DNA from: Henricia sp. BOLD:AAB3569
Lineage: Eukaryota; Echinodermata; Asteroidea; Spinulosida; Echinasteridae
Reading direction: 5' to 3'
DNA: 64,000 nucleotides
NCBI GenBank assembly: GCA_037783545.1
Contig: JBBELK010001504.1
Coordinates: 62,001 to 126,000, forward strand
Shown here: in pieces, positions 36,670 to 48,456 of the stretch
Position numbering within the stretch: position 1 is the first letter of the stretch
Layout of the letters: every line of letters begins with the position of its first letter
The notes under the pieces: model-generated
Told to the model about the DNA's origin: nothing
Seen by the model: the letters and a program-made list of their open reading frames with translations, nothing else
Database searches by the model: none
Translations under genes and position numbers: made by a program

Positions 36670-39600
36670 ATGCAAAATTTGAAGTTCGTCGGAACATTTT
36701 TCGACCTCCAAATTTGCCGACGTTTGGACCACACTTTGACCAAAATCCCGTCCCAAACTGGGCCGTGTCAACGACAGTCCGAAGGACTGAGCATGCGCAC
36801 GAGTCAGGAGTACACCAAAGAGGTGTGTACAGACAGCCACAGGTTGCGGGAGCATCCAGGAAGCGCCAACCCCTTTTTTTTCTAAACTCTGAAATTTCTC
36901 TGCCATTTCCCGGCGAAAGTCTGTCAATTTTTTAGGACAAGTGCGCAATATAGAGTCTTTGGAGCATGCACAATTTGAAGTTCGTCGGAACATTTTTCGA
37001 CCTCCAAATTTGCCTACGTTTGGACCACACTTTGACCAAAATCCCGTCCCAAACTGGGCCGTGTCAACGACAGTCCGAAGGACTGAGCATGCGCACGAGT
37101 CAGGAGTACACCAAAGAGGTGTGTACAGACAGCCACAGGTTGCGGGAGCAACCAGGAAGCGCCAACCCCTTTTTTTTCTAAACTCTGAAATTTCTCTGCC
37201 ATTTCCCGGCGAAAGTCTGTCAATTTTTTAGGACAAGTGCGCAATATAGAGTCTTTGGAGCATGCAAAATTTGAAGTTCGTCGGAACATTTTTCGACCTC
37301 CAAATTTGCCGACGTTTGGACCACACTTTGACCAAAATCCCGTCCCAAACTGGGCCGTGTCAACGACAGTCCGAAGGACTGAGCATGCGCACGAGTCAGG
37401 AGTACACCAAAGAGGTGTGTACAGACAGCCACAGGTTGCGGGAGCATCCAGGAAGCGCCAACCCCTTTTTTTTCTAAACTCTGAAATTTCTCTGCCATTT
37501 CCCGGCGAAAGTCTGTCAATTTTTTAGGACAAGTGCGCAATATAGAGTCTTTGGAGCATGCACAATTTGAAGTTCGTCGGAACATTTTTCGACCTCCAAA
37601 TTTGCCTACGTTTGGACCACACTTTGACCAAAATCCCGTCCCAAACTGGGCCGTGTCAACGACAGTCCGAAGGACTGAGCATGCGCACGAGTCAGGAGTA
37701 CACCAAAGAGGTGTGTACAGACAGCCACAGGTTGCGGGAGCAACCAGGAAGCGCCAACCCCTTTTTTTTCCTAAACTCTGAAATTTCTCTGCCATTTCCC
37801 GGCGAAAGTCTGTCAATTTTTTAGGACAAGTGCGCAATATAGAGTCTTTGGAGCATGCAAAATTTGAAGTTCGTCGGAACATTTTTCGACCTCCAAATTT
37901 GCCGACGTTTGGACCACACTTTGACCAAAATCCCGTCCCAAACTGGGCCGTGTCAACGACAGTCCGAAGGACTGAGCATGCGCACGAGTCAGGAGTACAC
38001 CAAAGAGGTGTGTACAGACAGCCACAGGTTGCGGGAGCATCCAGGAAGCGCCAACCCCTTTTTTTTCTAAACTCTGAAATTTCTCTGCCATTTCCCGGCG
38101 AAAGTCTGTCAATTTGTTAGGACAAGTGCGCAATATAGAGTCTTTGGAGCATGCAAAATTTGAAGTTCGTCGGAACATTTTTCGACCTCCAAATTTGCCG
38201 ACGTTTGGACCACACTTTGACCAAAATCCCGTCCCAAACTGGGCCGTGTCAACGACAGTCCGAAGGACTGAGCATGCGCACGAGTCAGGAGTACAGCAAA
38301 GAGGTGTGTACAGACAGCCACAGGTTGCGGGAGCATCCAGGAAGCGCCAACCCCTTTTTTTCTAAACTCTGAAATTTCTCTGCCATTTCCCGGCGAAGGT
38401 CTGTCAATTTTTTAGGACAAGTGCGCAATATAGAGTCTTTGGAGCATGCAAAATTTGAAGTTCGTCGGAACATTTTTCGACCTCCAAATTTGCCGACGTT
38501 TGGACCACACTTTGACCAAAATCCCGTCCCAAACTGGGCCGTGTCAACGACAGTCCGAAGGACTGAGCATGCGCACGAGTCAGGAGTACACCAAAGAGGT
38601 GTGTACAGACAGCCACAGGTTGCGGGAGCATCCAGGAAGCGCCAACCCCTTTTTTTTTCTAAACTCTGAAATTTCTCTGCCATTTCCCGGCGAAAGTCTG
38701 TCAATTTTTTAGGACAAGTGCGCAATATAGAGTCTTTGGAGCATGCAAAATTTAAAGTTCGTCGGAACATTTTTCGACCTCCAAATTTGCCGACGTTTGG
38801 ACCACACTTTGACCAAAATCCCGTCCCAAACTGGGCCGTGTCAACGACAGTCCGAAGGACTGAGCATGCGCACGAGTCAGGAGTACACCAAAGAGGTGTG
38901 TACAGACAGCCACAGGTTGCGGGAGCATCCAGGAAGCGCCAACCCCTTTTTTTTCTAAACTCTGAAATTTCTCTGCCATTTCCCGGCGAAAGTCTGTCAA
39001 TTTTTTAGGACAAGTGCGCAATATAGAGTCTTTGGAGCATGCAAAATTTGAAGTTCGTCGGAACATTTTTCGACCTCCAAATTTGCCGACGTTTGGACCA
39101 CACTTTGACCAAAATCCCGTCCCAAACTGGGCCGTGTCAACGACAGTCCGAAGGACTGAGCATGCGCACGAGTCAGGAGTACATCAAAGAGGTGTGTACA
39201 GACAGCCACAGGTTGCGGGAGCATCCAGGAAGCGCCAACCCCTTTTTTTTCTAAACTCTGAAATTTCTCTGCCATTTCCCGGCGAAAGTCTGTCAATTTT
39301 TTAGGACAAGTGCGCAATATAGAGTCTTTGGAGCATGCAACATTTGAAGTTCGTCGGAACATTTTTCGACCTCCAAATTTGCCGACGTTTGGACCACACT
39401 TTGACCAAAATCCCGTCCCAAACTGGGCCGTGTCAACGACAGTCCGAAGGACTGAGCATGCGCACGAGTCAGGAGTACACCAAAGAGGTGTGTACAGACA
39501 GCCACAGGTTGCGGGAGCATCCAGGAAGCGCCAACCCCTTTTTTTTCTAAACTCTGAAATTTCTCTGCCATTTCCCGGCGAAAGTCTGTCAATTTTTTAG

Positions 39601-40222
39601 GACAAGTGCGCAATATAGAGTCTTTGGAGCATGCAAAATTTGAAGTTCGTCGGAACATTTTTCGACCTCCAAATTTGCCGACGTTTGGACCACACTTTGA
39701 CCAAAATCCCGTCCCAAACTGGGCCGTGTCAACGACAGTCCGAAGGACTGAGCATGCGCACGAGTCAGGAGTACATCAAAGAGGTGTGTACAGACAGCCA
39801 CAGGTTGCGGGAGCATCCAGGAAGCGCCAACCCCTTTTTTTTCTAAACTCTGAAATTTCTCTGCCATTTCCCGGCGAAAGTCTGTCAATTTTTTAGGACA
39901 AGTGCGCAATATAGAGTCTTTGGAGCATGCAACATTTGAAGTTCGTCGGAACATTTTTCGACCTCCAAATTTGCCGACGTTTGGACCACACTTTGACCAA
40001 AATCCCGTCCCAAACTGGGCCGTGTCAACGACAGTCCGAAGGACTGAGCATGCGCACGAGTCAGGAGTACACCAAAGAGGTGTGTACAGACAGCCACAGG
40101 TTGCGGGAGCATCCAGGAAGCGCCAACCCCTTTTTTTTCTAAACTCTGAAATTTCTCTGCCATTTCCCGGCGAAAGTCTGTCAATTTTTTAGGACAAGTG
40201 CGCAATATAGAGTCTTTGGAGC
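36670..40222. repeat. Zone of dimer amplifications
   Basis: Units 125-128 (36,669-37,854) are a two-monomer block repeated once: a plain unit, then a CACAATTTG unit with TTGCCTACG (37,014 and 37,612). Units 133-136 (39,038-40,221) are another: a TACATCAAAG unit (39,182 and 39,774), then a CAACATTTG unit (39,337 and 39,929), offset 592 bp. Between them are TTTGTT at 38,113, TACAGCAAAG at 38,293, CGAAGGTC at 38,395 and AATTTAAAG at 38,749. Confidence 0.82.
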
Positions 40223-41110
40223 ATGCAAAATTTGAAGTTCGTCGGAACATTTTTCGACCTCCAAATTTGCCGACGTTTGGACCACACTTTGACCAAAATC
40301 CCGTCCCAAACTGGGCCGTGTCAACGACAGTCCGAAGGACTGAGCATGCGCACGAGTCAGGAGTACACCAAAGAGGTGTGTACAGACAGCCACAGGTTGC
40401 GGGAGCATCCAGGAAGCGCCAACCCCTTTTTTTTCTAAACTCTGAAATTTCTCTGCCATTTCCCGGCAAAGGTCTGTCAATTTTTTAGGACAAGTGCGCA
40501 ATATAGAGTCTTTGGAGCATGCAAAATTTGAAGTTCGTCGGAACATTTTTCGACCTCCAAATTTGCCGACGTTTGGACCACACTTTGACCAAAATCCCGT
40601 CCCAAACTGGGCCGTGTCAACGACAGTCCGAAGGACTGAGCATGCGCACGAGTCAGGAGTACACCAAAGAGGTGTGTACAGACAGCCACAGGTTGCGGGA
40701 GCATCCAGGAAGCGCTAACCCCTTTTTTTTATAAACTCTGAAATTTCTCTGCCATTTCCCGGCGAAAGTCTGTCAATTTGTTAGGACAAGTGCGCAATAT
40801 AGAGTCTTTGGAGCATGCAAAATTTGAAGTTCGTCGGAACATTTTTCGACCTCCAAATTTGCCGACGTTTGGACCACACTTTGACCAAAATCCCATCCCA
40901 AACTGGGCCGTGTCAACGACAGTCCGAAGGACTGAGCATGCGCACGAGTCAGGAGTACACCAAAGAGGTGTGTACAGACAGCCACAGGTTGCGGGAGCAT
41001 CCAGGAAGCGCCAACCCCTTTTTTTTCTAAACTCTGAAATTTCTCTGCCATTTCCCGGCGAAAGTCTGTCAATTTTTTAGGACAAGTGCGCAATATAGAG
41101 TCTTTGGAGC
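40223..41110. repeat. Short spacer segment of three monomers
   Basis: Units 137-139. Unit 137 ends in CCGGCAAAGGTC (near 40,465). Unit 138 has GCGCTAACC (40,713) and a T-tract followed by ATAAAC (40,731), then TTTGTT (40,778). Unit 139 has CCCATCCC (40,893), a CpG-to-CpA change. These are ordinary array units with no other feature. Confidence 0.8.
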
Positions 41111-43477
41111 ATGCAAAATTTGAAGTTCGTCGGAACATTTTTCGACCTCCAAATTTGCCGACGTTTGGACCACACTTTGACCAAAATCCCGTCCCAAACT
41201 GGGCCGTGTCAACGACAGTCCGAAGGACTGAGCATGCGCACGAGTCAGGAGTACACCAAAGAGGTGTGTACAGACAGCCACAGGTTGCGGGAGCATCCAG
41301 GAAGCGCCAACCCCTTGTTTTTCTAAACTCTGAAATTTCTCTGCCATTTCCCGGCGAAAGTCTGTCAATTTTTTAGGACAAGTGCGCAATATAGAGTCTT
41401 TGGAGCATGCAAAATTTGAAGTTAGTCCGAACCTTTTTCGACCTCCAAATTTGCCGACGTTTGGACCACACTTTGACCAAAATCCCGTCCCAAACTGGGC
41501 CGTGTCAACGACAGTCCGAAGGACTGAGCATGCGCACGAGTCAGGAGTACACCAAAGAGGTGTGTACAGACAGCCACAGGTTGCGGGAGCATCCAGGAAG
41601 CGCCAACCCCTTTTTTTTTCTAAACTCTGAAATTTCTCTGCCATTTCCCGGCGAAAGTCTGTCAATTTTTTAGGACAAGTGCGCAATATAGAGTCTTTGG
41701 AGCATGCAAAATTTGAAGTTCGTCGGAACATTTTTCGACCTCCAAATTTGCCGACGTTTGGACCACACTTTGACCAAAATCCCGTCCCAAACTGGGCCGT
41801 GTCAACGACAGTCCGAAGGACTGAGCATGCGCACGAGTCAGGAGTACACCAAAGAGGTGTGTACAGACAGCCACAGGTTGCGGGAGCATCCAGGAAGCGC
41901 CAACCCCTTTTTTTTCTAAACTCTGAAATTTCTCTGCCATTTCCCGGCGAAAGTCTGTCAATTTTTCAGGACAAGTGCGCAATATAGAGTCTTTGGAGCA
42001 TGAACAATTTGAAGTTCGTCGGAACATTTTTCGACCTCCAAATTTGCCGACGTTTGGACCACACTTTGACCAAAATCCCGTCCCAAACTGGGCCGTGTCA
42101 ACGACAGTCCGAAGGACTGAGCATGCGCACGAGTCAGGAGTACACCAAAGAGGTGTGTACAGACAGCCACAGGTTGCGGGAGCTTCCAGGAAGCGCCAAC
42201 CCCTTTTTTTTCTAAACTCTGAAATTTCTCTGCCATTTCCCGGCGAAAGTCTGTCAATTTTTTAGGACAAGTGCGCAATATAGAGTCTTTGGAGCATGCA
42301 AAATTTGAAGTTCGTCGGAACATTTTTCGACCTCCAAATTTGCCGACGTTTGGACCACACTTTGACCAAAATCCCGTCCCAAACTGGGCCGTGTCAACGA
42401 CAGTCCGAAGGACTGAGCATGCGCACGAGTCAGGAGTACACCAAAGAGGTGTGTACAGACAGCCACAGGTTGCGGGAGCATCCAGGAAGCGCTAACCCCT
42501 TTTTGTCTAAACTCTGAAATTTCTCTGCCATTTCCCGGCGAAAGTCTGTCAATTTGTTAGGACAAGTGCGCAATATAGAGTCTTTGGAGCATGCAAAATT
42601 TGAAGTTCGTCGGAACATTTTTCGACCTCCAAATTCGCCGACGTTTGGACCACACTTTGACCAAAATCCCGTCCCAAACTGGGCCGTGTCAACGACAGTC
42701 CGAAGGACTGAGCATGCGCACGAGTCAGGAGTACAGCAAAGAGGTGTGTACAGACAGCCACAGGTTGCGGGAGCATCCAGGAAGCGCCAACCCCTTTTTT
42801 TTCTAAACTCTGAAATTTCTCTGCCATTTCCCGGCGAAAGTCTGTCAATTTTTTAGGACAAGTGCGCAATATAGAGTCTTTGGAGCATGCACAATTTGAA
42901 GTTCGTCGGAACATTTTTCGACCTCCAAATTTGCCGACGTTTGGACCACACTTTGACCAAAATCCCGTCCCAAACTGGGCCGTGTCAACGACAGTCCGAA
43001 GGACTGAGCATGCGCACGAGTCAGGAGTACACCAAAGAGGTGTGTACAGACAGCCACAGGTTGCGGGAGCATCCAGGAAGCGCCAACCCCTTTTTTTTCT
43101 AAACTCTGAAATTTCTCTGCCATTTCCCGGCGAAAGTCTGTCAATTTTTTAGGACAAGTGCGCAATATAGAGTCTTTGGAGCATGCAAAATTTGAAGTTC
43201 GTCGGAACATTTTTCGACCTCCAAATTTGCCGACGTTTGGACCACACTTTGACCAAAATCCCGTCCCAAACTGGGCCGTGTCAACGACAGTCCGAAGGAC
43301 TGAGCATGCGCACGAGTCAGGAGTACACCAAAGAGGTGTGTACAGACAGCCACAGGTTGCGGGAGCATCCAGGAAGCGACAACCCCTTTTTTTCTAAACT
43401 CTGAAATTTCTCTGCCATTTCCGGGCGAAAGTCTGTCAATTTTTTAGGACAAGTGCGCAATATAGAGTCTTTGGAGC
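41111..43477. repeat. Long-range duplicated block, copy 1 (about 2.3 kb; partner 48,457-50,822)
   Basis: Units 140-147 carry a distinctive marker series: CCCCTTGTTTTTC (41,312), GTTAGTCCGAACC (41,421), TTTTTCAGG (41,961), AACAATTTG with GAGCTTCC (42,181), GCGCTAACC (42,490), TTTGTT + TACAGCAAAG (42,553 and 42,733), CACAATTTG, GCGACAACC (43,375). The same series occurs at 48,457-50,822, offset 7,345-7,346 bp. The copies have diverged. Copy 1 has T9 at 41,610 where copy 2 has T8, AATTCGCC at 42,634, and CCGGGCG at 43,422. Confidence 0.85.
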
Positions 43478-46436
43478 ATGCACAATTTGAAGTTCGTCGG
43501 AACATTTTTCGACCTCCAAATTTGCCGACGTTTGGACCACACTTTGACCAAAATCCCGTCCCAAACTGGGCCGTGTCAACGACAGTCCGAAGGACTGAGC
43601 ATGCGCACGAGTCAGGAGTACACCAAAGAGGTGTGTACAGACAGCCACAGGTTGCGGGAGCAACCAGGAAGCGCCAACCCCTTTTTTTTCCTAAACTCTG
43701 AAATTTCTCTGCCATTTCCCGGCGAAAGTCTGTCAATTTTTTAGGACAAGTGCGCAATATAGAGTCTTTGGAGCATGCAAAATTTGAAGTTCGTCGGAAA
43801 ATTTTTCGACCTCCAAATTTGCCGACGTTTGGACCACACTTTGACCAAAATCCCGTCCCAAACTGGGCCGTGTCAACGACAGTCCGAAGGACTGAGCATG
43901 CGCACGAGTCAGGAGTACACCAAAGAGGTGTGTACAGACAGCCACAGGTTGCGGGAGCATCCAGGAAGCGACAACCCCTTTTTTTCTAAACTCTGAAATT
44001 TCTCTGCCAATTCCCGGCGAAAGTCTGTCAATTTTTTAGGACAAGTGCGCAATATAGAGTCTTTGGAGCATGCACAATTTGAAGTTCGTCGGAACATTTT
44101 TCGACCTCCAAATTTGCCGACGTTTGGACCACACTTTGACCAAAATCCCGTCCCAAACTGGGCCGTGTCAACGACAGTCCGAAGGACTGAGCATGCGCAC
44201 GAGTCAGGAGTACACCAAAGAGGTGTGTACAGACAGCCACAGGTTGCGGGAGCATCCAGGAAGCGACAACCCCTTTTTTTCTAAACTCTGAAATTTCTCT
44301 GCCATTTCCCGGCGAAAGTCTGTCAATTTTTTAGGACAAGTGCGCAATATAGAGTCTTTGGAGCATGCAAAATTTGAAGTTCGTCGGAACATTTTTCGAC
44401 CTCCAAATTTGCCGACGTTTGGACCACACTTTGACCAAAATCCCGTCCCAAACTGGGCCGTGTCAACGACAGTCCGAAGGACTGAGCATGCGCACGAGTC
44501 AGGAGTACACCAAAGAGGTGTGTACAGACAGCCACAGGTTGCGGGAGCATCCAGGAAGCGCCAACCCCTTTTTTTTCTAAACTCTGAAATTTCTCTGCCA
44601 TTTCCCGGCGAAAGTCTGTCAATTTGTTAGGACAAGTGCGCAATATAGAGTCTTTGGAGCATGCAAAATTTGAAGTTCGTCGGAACATTTTTCGACCTCC
44701 AAATTTGCCGACGTTTGGACCACACTTTGACCAAAATCCCGTCCCAAACTGGGCCGTGTCAACGACAGTCCGAAGGACTGAGCATGCGCACGAGTCAGGA
44801 GTACAGCAAAGAGGTGTGTACAGACAGCCACAGGTTGCGGGAGCATCCAGGAAGCGCCAACCCCTTTTTTTTCTAAACTCTGAAATTTCTCTGCCATTTC
44901 CCGGCGAAAGTCTGTCAATTTTTTAGGACAAGTGCGCAATATAGAGTCTTTGGAGCATGCAAAATTTGAAGTTCGTCGGAACATTTTTCGACCTCCAAAT
45001 TTGCCGACGTTTGGACCACACTTTGACCAAAATCCCGTCCCAAACTGGGCCGTGTCAACGACAGTCCGAAGGACTGAGCATGCGCACGAGTCAGGAGTAC
45101 ACCAAAGAGGTGTGTACAGACAGCCACAGGTTGCGGGAGCATCCAGGAAGCGCCAACCCCTTTTTTTTCTAAACTCTGAAATTTCTGTGCCATTTCCCGG
45201 CGAAAGTCTGTCAATTTTTTAGGACAAGTGCGCAATATAGAGTCTTTGGAGCATGCAAAATTTGAAGTTCGTCGGAACATTTTTCGACCTCCAAATTTGC
45301 CGACGTTTGGACCACACTTTGACCAAAATCCCGTCCCAAACTGGGCCGTGTCAACGACAGTCCGAAGGACTGAGCATGCGCACGAGTCAGGAGTACACCA
45401 AAGAGGTGTGTACAGACAGCCACAGGTTGCGGGAGCAACCAGGAAGCGCCAACCCCTTTTTTTTCCTAAACTCTGAAATTTTTCTGCCATTTCCCGGCGA
45501 AAGTCTGTCAATTTTTTAGGACAAGTGCGCAATATAGAGTCTTTGGAGCATGCAAAATTTGAAGTTCGTCGGAACATTTTTCGACCTCCAAATTTGCCGA
45601 CGTTTGGACCACACTTTCACCAAAATCCCGTCCCAAACTGGGCCGTGTCAACGACAGTCCGAAGGACTGAGCATGCGCACGAGTCAGGAGTACACCAAAG
45701 AGGTGTGTACAGACAGCCACAGGTTGCGGGAGCATCCAGGAAGCGACAACCCCTTTTTTTCTAAACTCTGAAATTTCTCTGCCATTTCCCGGCGAAAGTC
45801 TGTCAATTTTTTAGGACAAGTGCGCAATATAGAGTCTTTGGAGCATGCACAATTTGAAGTTCGTCGGAACATTTTTCGACCTCCAAATTTGCCGACGTTT
45901 GGACCACACTTTGACCAAAATCCCGTCCCAAACTGGGCCGTGTCAACGACAGTCCGAAGGACTGAGCATGCGCACGAGTCAGGAGTACACCAAAGAGGTG
46001 TGTACAGACAGCCACAGGTTGCGGGAGCATCCAGGAAGCGCCAACCCCTTTTTTTTCTAAACTCTGAAATTTCTCTGCCATTTCCCGCCGAAAGTCTGTC
46101 AATTTTTTAGGACAAGTGCGCAATATAGAGTCTTTGGAGCATGCAAAATTTGAAGTTCGTCGGAACATTTTTCGACCTCCAAATTTGCCGACGTTTGGAC
46201 CACACTTTGACCAAAATCCCGTCCCAAACTGGGCCGTGTCAACGACAGTCCGAAGGACTGAGCATGCGCACGAGTCAGGAGTACACCAAAGAGGTGTGTA
46301 CAGACAGCCACAGGTTGCGGGAGCATCCAGGAAGCGCCAACCCCTTTTTTTTCTAAACTCTGAAATTTCTCTGCCATTTCCCGGCGAAAGTCTGTCAATT
46401 TTTTAGGACAAGTGCGCAATATAGAGTCTTTGGAGC
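43478..46436. repeat. Mosaic of GCGACAACC, TACAGCAAAG and CTGTGCC units
   Basis: Units 148-157. GCGACAACC occurs at 43,969, 44,264 and 45,745. CGGAAAATTTTT is at 43,796, CCAATTCCC at 44,008, TTTGTT at 44,624, TACAGCAAAG at 44,803, TTCTGTGCC at 45,184, CTTTCACC at 45,615 and CCCGCCG at 46,085. Units 151-153 recur as units 177-179 at offset 7,641 bp (26 monomers), in line with the neighbouring 7,345-bp duplication plus one inserted monomer. Confidence 0.8.
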
Positions 46437-46723
46437 ATGCAAAATTTGAAGTTCGTCGGAACATTTTTCGACCTCCAAATTTGCCGACGTTTGGACCACA
46501 CTTTGACCAAAATCCCGTCCCAAACTGGGCCGTGTCAACGACAGTCCGAAGGACTGAGCATGCGCACGAGTCAGGAGTACACCAAAGAGGTGTGTACAGA
46601 CAGCCACAGGTTGCGGGAGCATCCAGGAAGCGCCAACCCCTTTTTTTTCTAAACTCTGAAATTTCTCTGCCATTTCCCGGCGAAAGTCTGTCAATTTTTT
46701 AGGACAAGTGCGCAATATAGAGT

Positions 46724-47002
46724 CTTTCGAACATTTTTCGACCTCCAAATTTGCCGACGTTTGGACCACACTTTGACCAAAATCCCGTCCCAAACTGGGC
46801 CGTGTCAACGACAGTCCGAAGGACTGAGCATGCGCACGAGTCAGGAGTACACCAAAGAGGTGTGTACAGACAGCCACAGGTTGCGGGAGCATCCAGGAAG
46901 CGCTAACCCCTTTTTTTTCTAAACTCTGAAATTTCTCTGCCATTTCCCGGCGAAAGTCTGTCAATTTGTTAGGACAAGTGCGCAATATAGAGTCTTTGGA
47001 GC
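46724..47002. repeat. Truncated monomer (about 270 bp) with deletion junction GTCTTTCGAACATT
   Basis: At 46,724-46,737 the boundary reads GTCTTTCGAACATT, where other units have GTCTTT, then GGAGCATGC and some 19 further bases, then AACATT. This is a net loss of 26 bp that removes the boundary GCATGC and most of the CENP-B-box-like dyad. The junction is not explained by one clean deletion (a 1-bp filler or a second small deletion is needed) and creates TTCGAA (BstBI), which I saw at no other monomer boundary. Confidence 0.9.
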
Positions 47003-47881
47003 ATGCAAAATTTGAAGTTCGTCGGAACATTTTTCGACCTCCAAATTTGCCGACGTTTGGACCACACTTTGACCAAAATCCCGTCCCAAACTGGGCCGTG
47101 TCAACGACAGTCCGAAGGACTGAGCATGCGCACGAGTCAGGAGTACACCAAAGAGGTGTGTACAGACAGCCACAGGTTGCGGGAGCATCCAGGAAGCGCC
47201 AACCCCTTTTTTTTCTAAACTCTGAAATTTCTCTGCCATTTCCCGGCGAAAGTCTGTCAATTTTTTAGGACAAGTGCGCAATATAGAGTCTTTGGAGCAT
47301 GCAAAATTTGAAGTTCGTCGGAACATTTTTCGACCTCCAAATTTGCCGACGTTTGGACCACACTTTAACCAAAATCCCGTCCCAAACTGGGCCGTGTCAA
47401 CGACAGTCCGAAGGACTGAGCATGCGCACGAGTCAGGAGTACACCAAAGAGGTGTGTACAGACAGCCACAGGTTGCGGGAGCATCCAGGAAGCGCCAACC
47501 CCTTTTTTTTTTAAACTCTGAAATTTCTCTGCCATTTCCCGGCGAAAGTCTGTCAATTTTTTAGGACAAGTGCGCAATATAGAGTCTTTGGAGCATGCAA
47601 AATTTGAAGTTCGTCGGAACATTTTTCGACCTCCAAATTTGCCGACGTTTGGACCACACTTTGACCAAAATCCCGTCCCAAACTGGGCCGTGTCAACGAC
47701 AGTCCGAAGGACTGAGCATGCGCACGAGTCAGGAGTACACCAAAGAGGTGTGTACAGACAGCCACAGGTTGCGGGAGCATCCAGGAAGCGCCAACCCCTT
47801 TTTTTTCTAAACTCTGAAATTTCTCTGCCATTTCCCGGCGAAAGTCTGTCAATTTTTTAGGACAAGTGCGCAATATAGAGT

Positions 47882-48160
47882 CTTTCGAACATTTTTCGAC
47901 CTCCAAATTTGCCGACGTTTGGACCACACTTTGACCAAAATCCCGTCCCAAACTGGGCCGTGTCAACGACAGTCCGAAGGACTGAGCATGCGCACGAGTC
48001 AGGAGTACACCAAAGAGGTGTGTACAGACAGCCACAGGTTGCGGGAGCATCCAGGAAGCGCTAACCCCTTTTTTTTCTAAACTCTGAAATTTCTCTGCCA
48101 TTTCCCGGCGAAAGTCTGTCAATTTGTTAGGACAAGTGCGCAATATAGAGTCTTTGGAGC
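47882..48160. repeat. Second truncated monomer with the identical junction
   Basis: The same GTCTTTCGAACATT junction appears at 47,882-47,895, 1,158 bp after the first. Identical breakpoints and identical neighbours show that one deletion event was copied by tandem duplication of four monomers rather than arising twice. Confidence 0.9.
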
Positions 48161-48456
48161 ATGCAAAATTTGAAGTTCGTCGGAACATTTTTCGACCTCC
48201 AAATTTGCCGACGTTTGGACCACACTTTGACCAAAATCCCGTCCCAAACTGGGCCGTGTCAACGACAGTCCGAAGGACTGAGCATGCGCACGAGTCAGGA
48301 GTACACCAAAGAGGTGTGTACAGACAGCCACAGGTTGCGGGAGCATCCAGGAAGCGCCAACCCCTTTTTTTTCTAAACTCTGAAATTTCTCTGCCATTTC
48401 CCGGCGAAAGTCTGTCAATTTTTTAGGACAAGTGCGCAATATAGAGTCTTTGGAGC

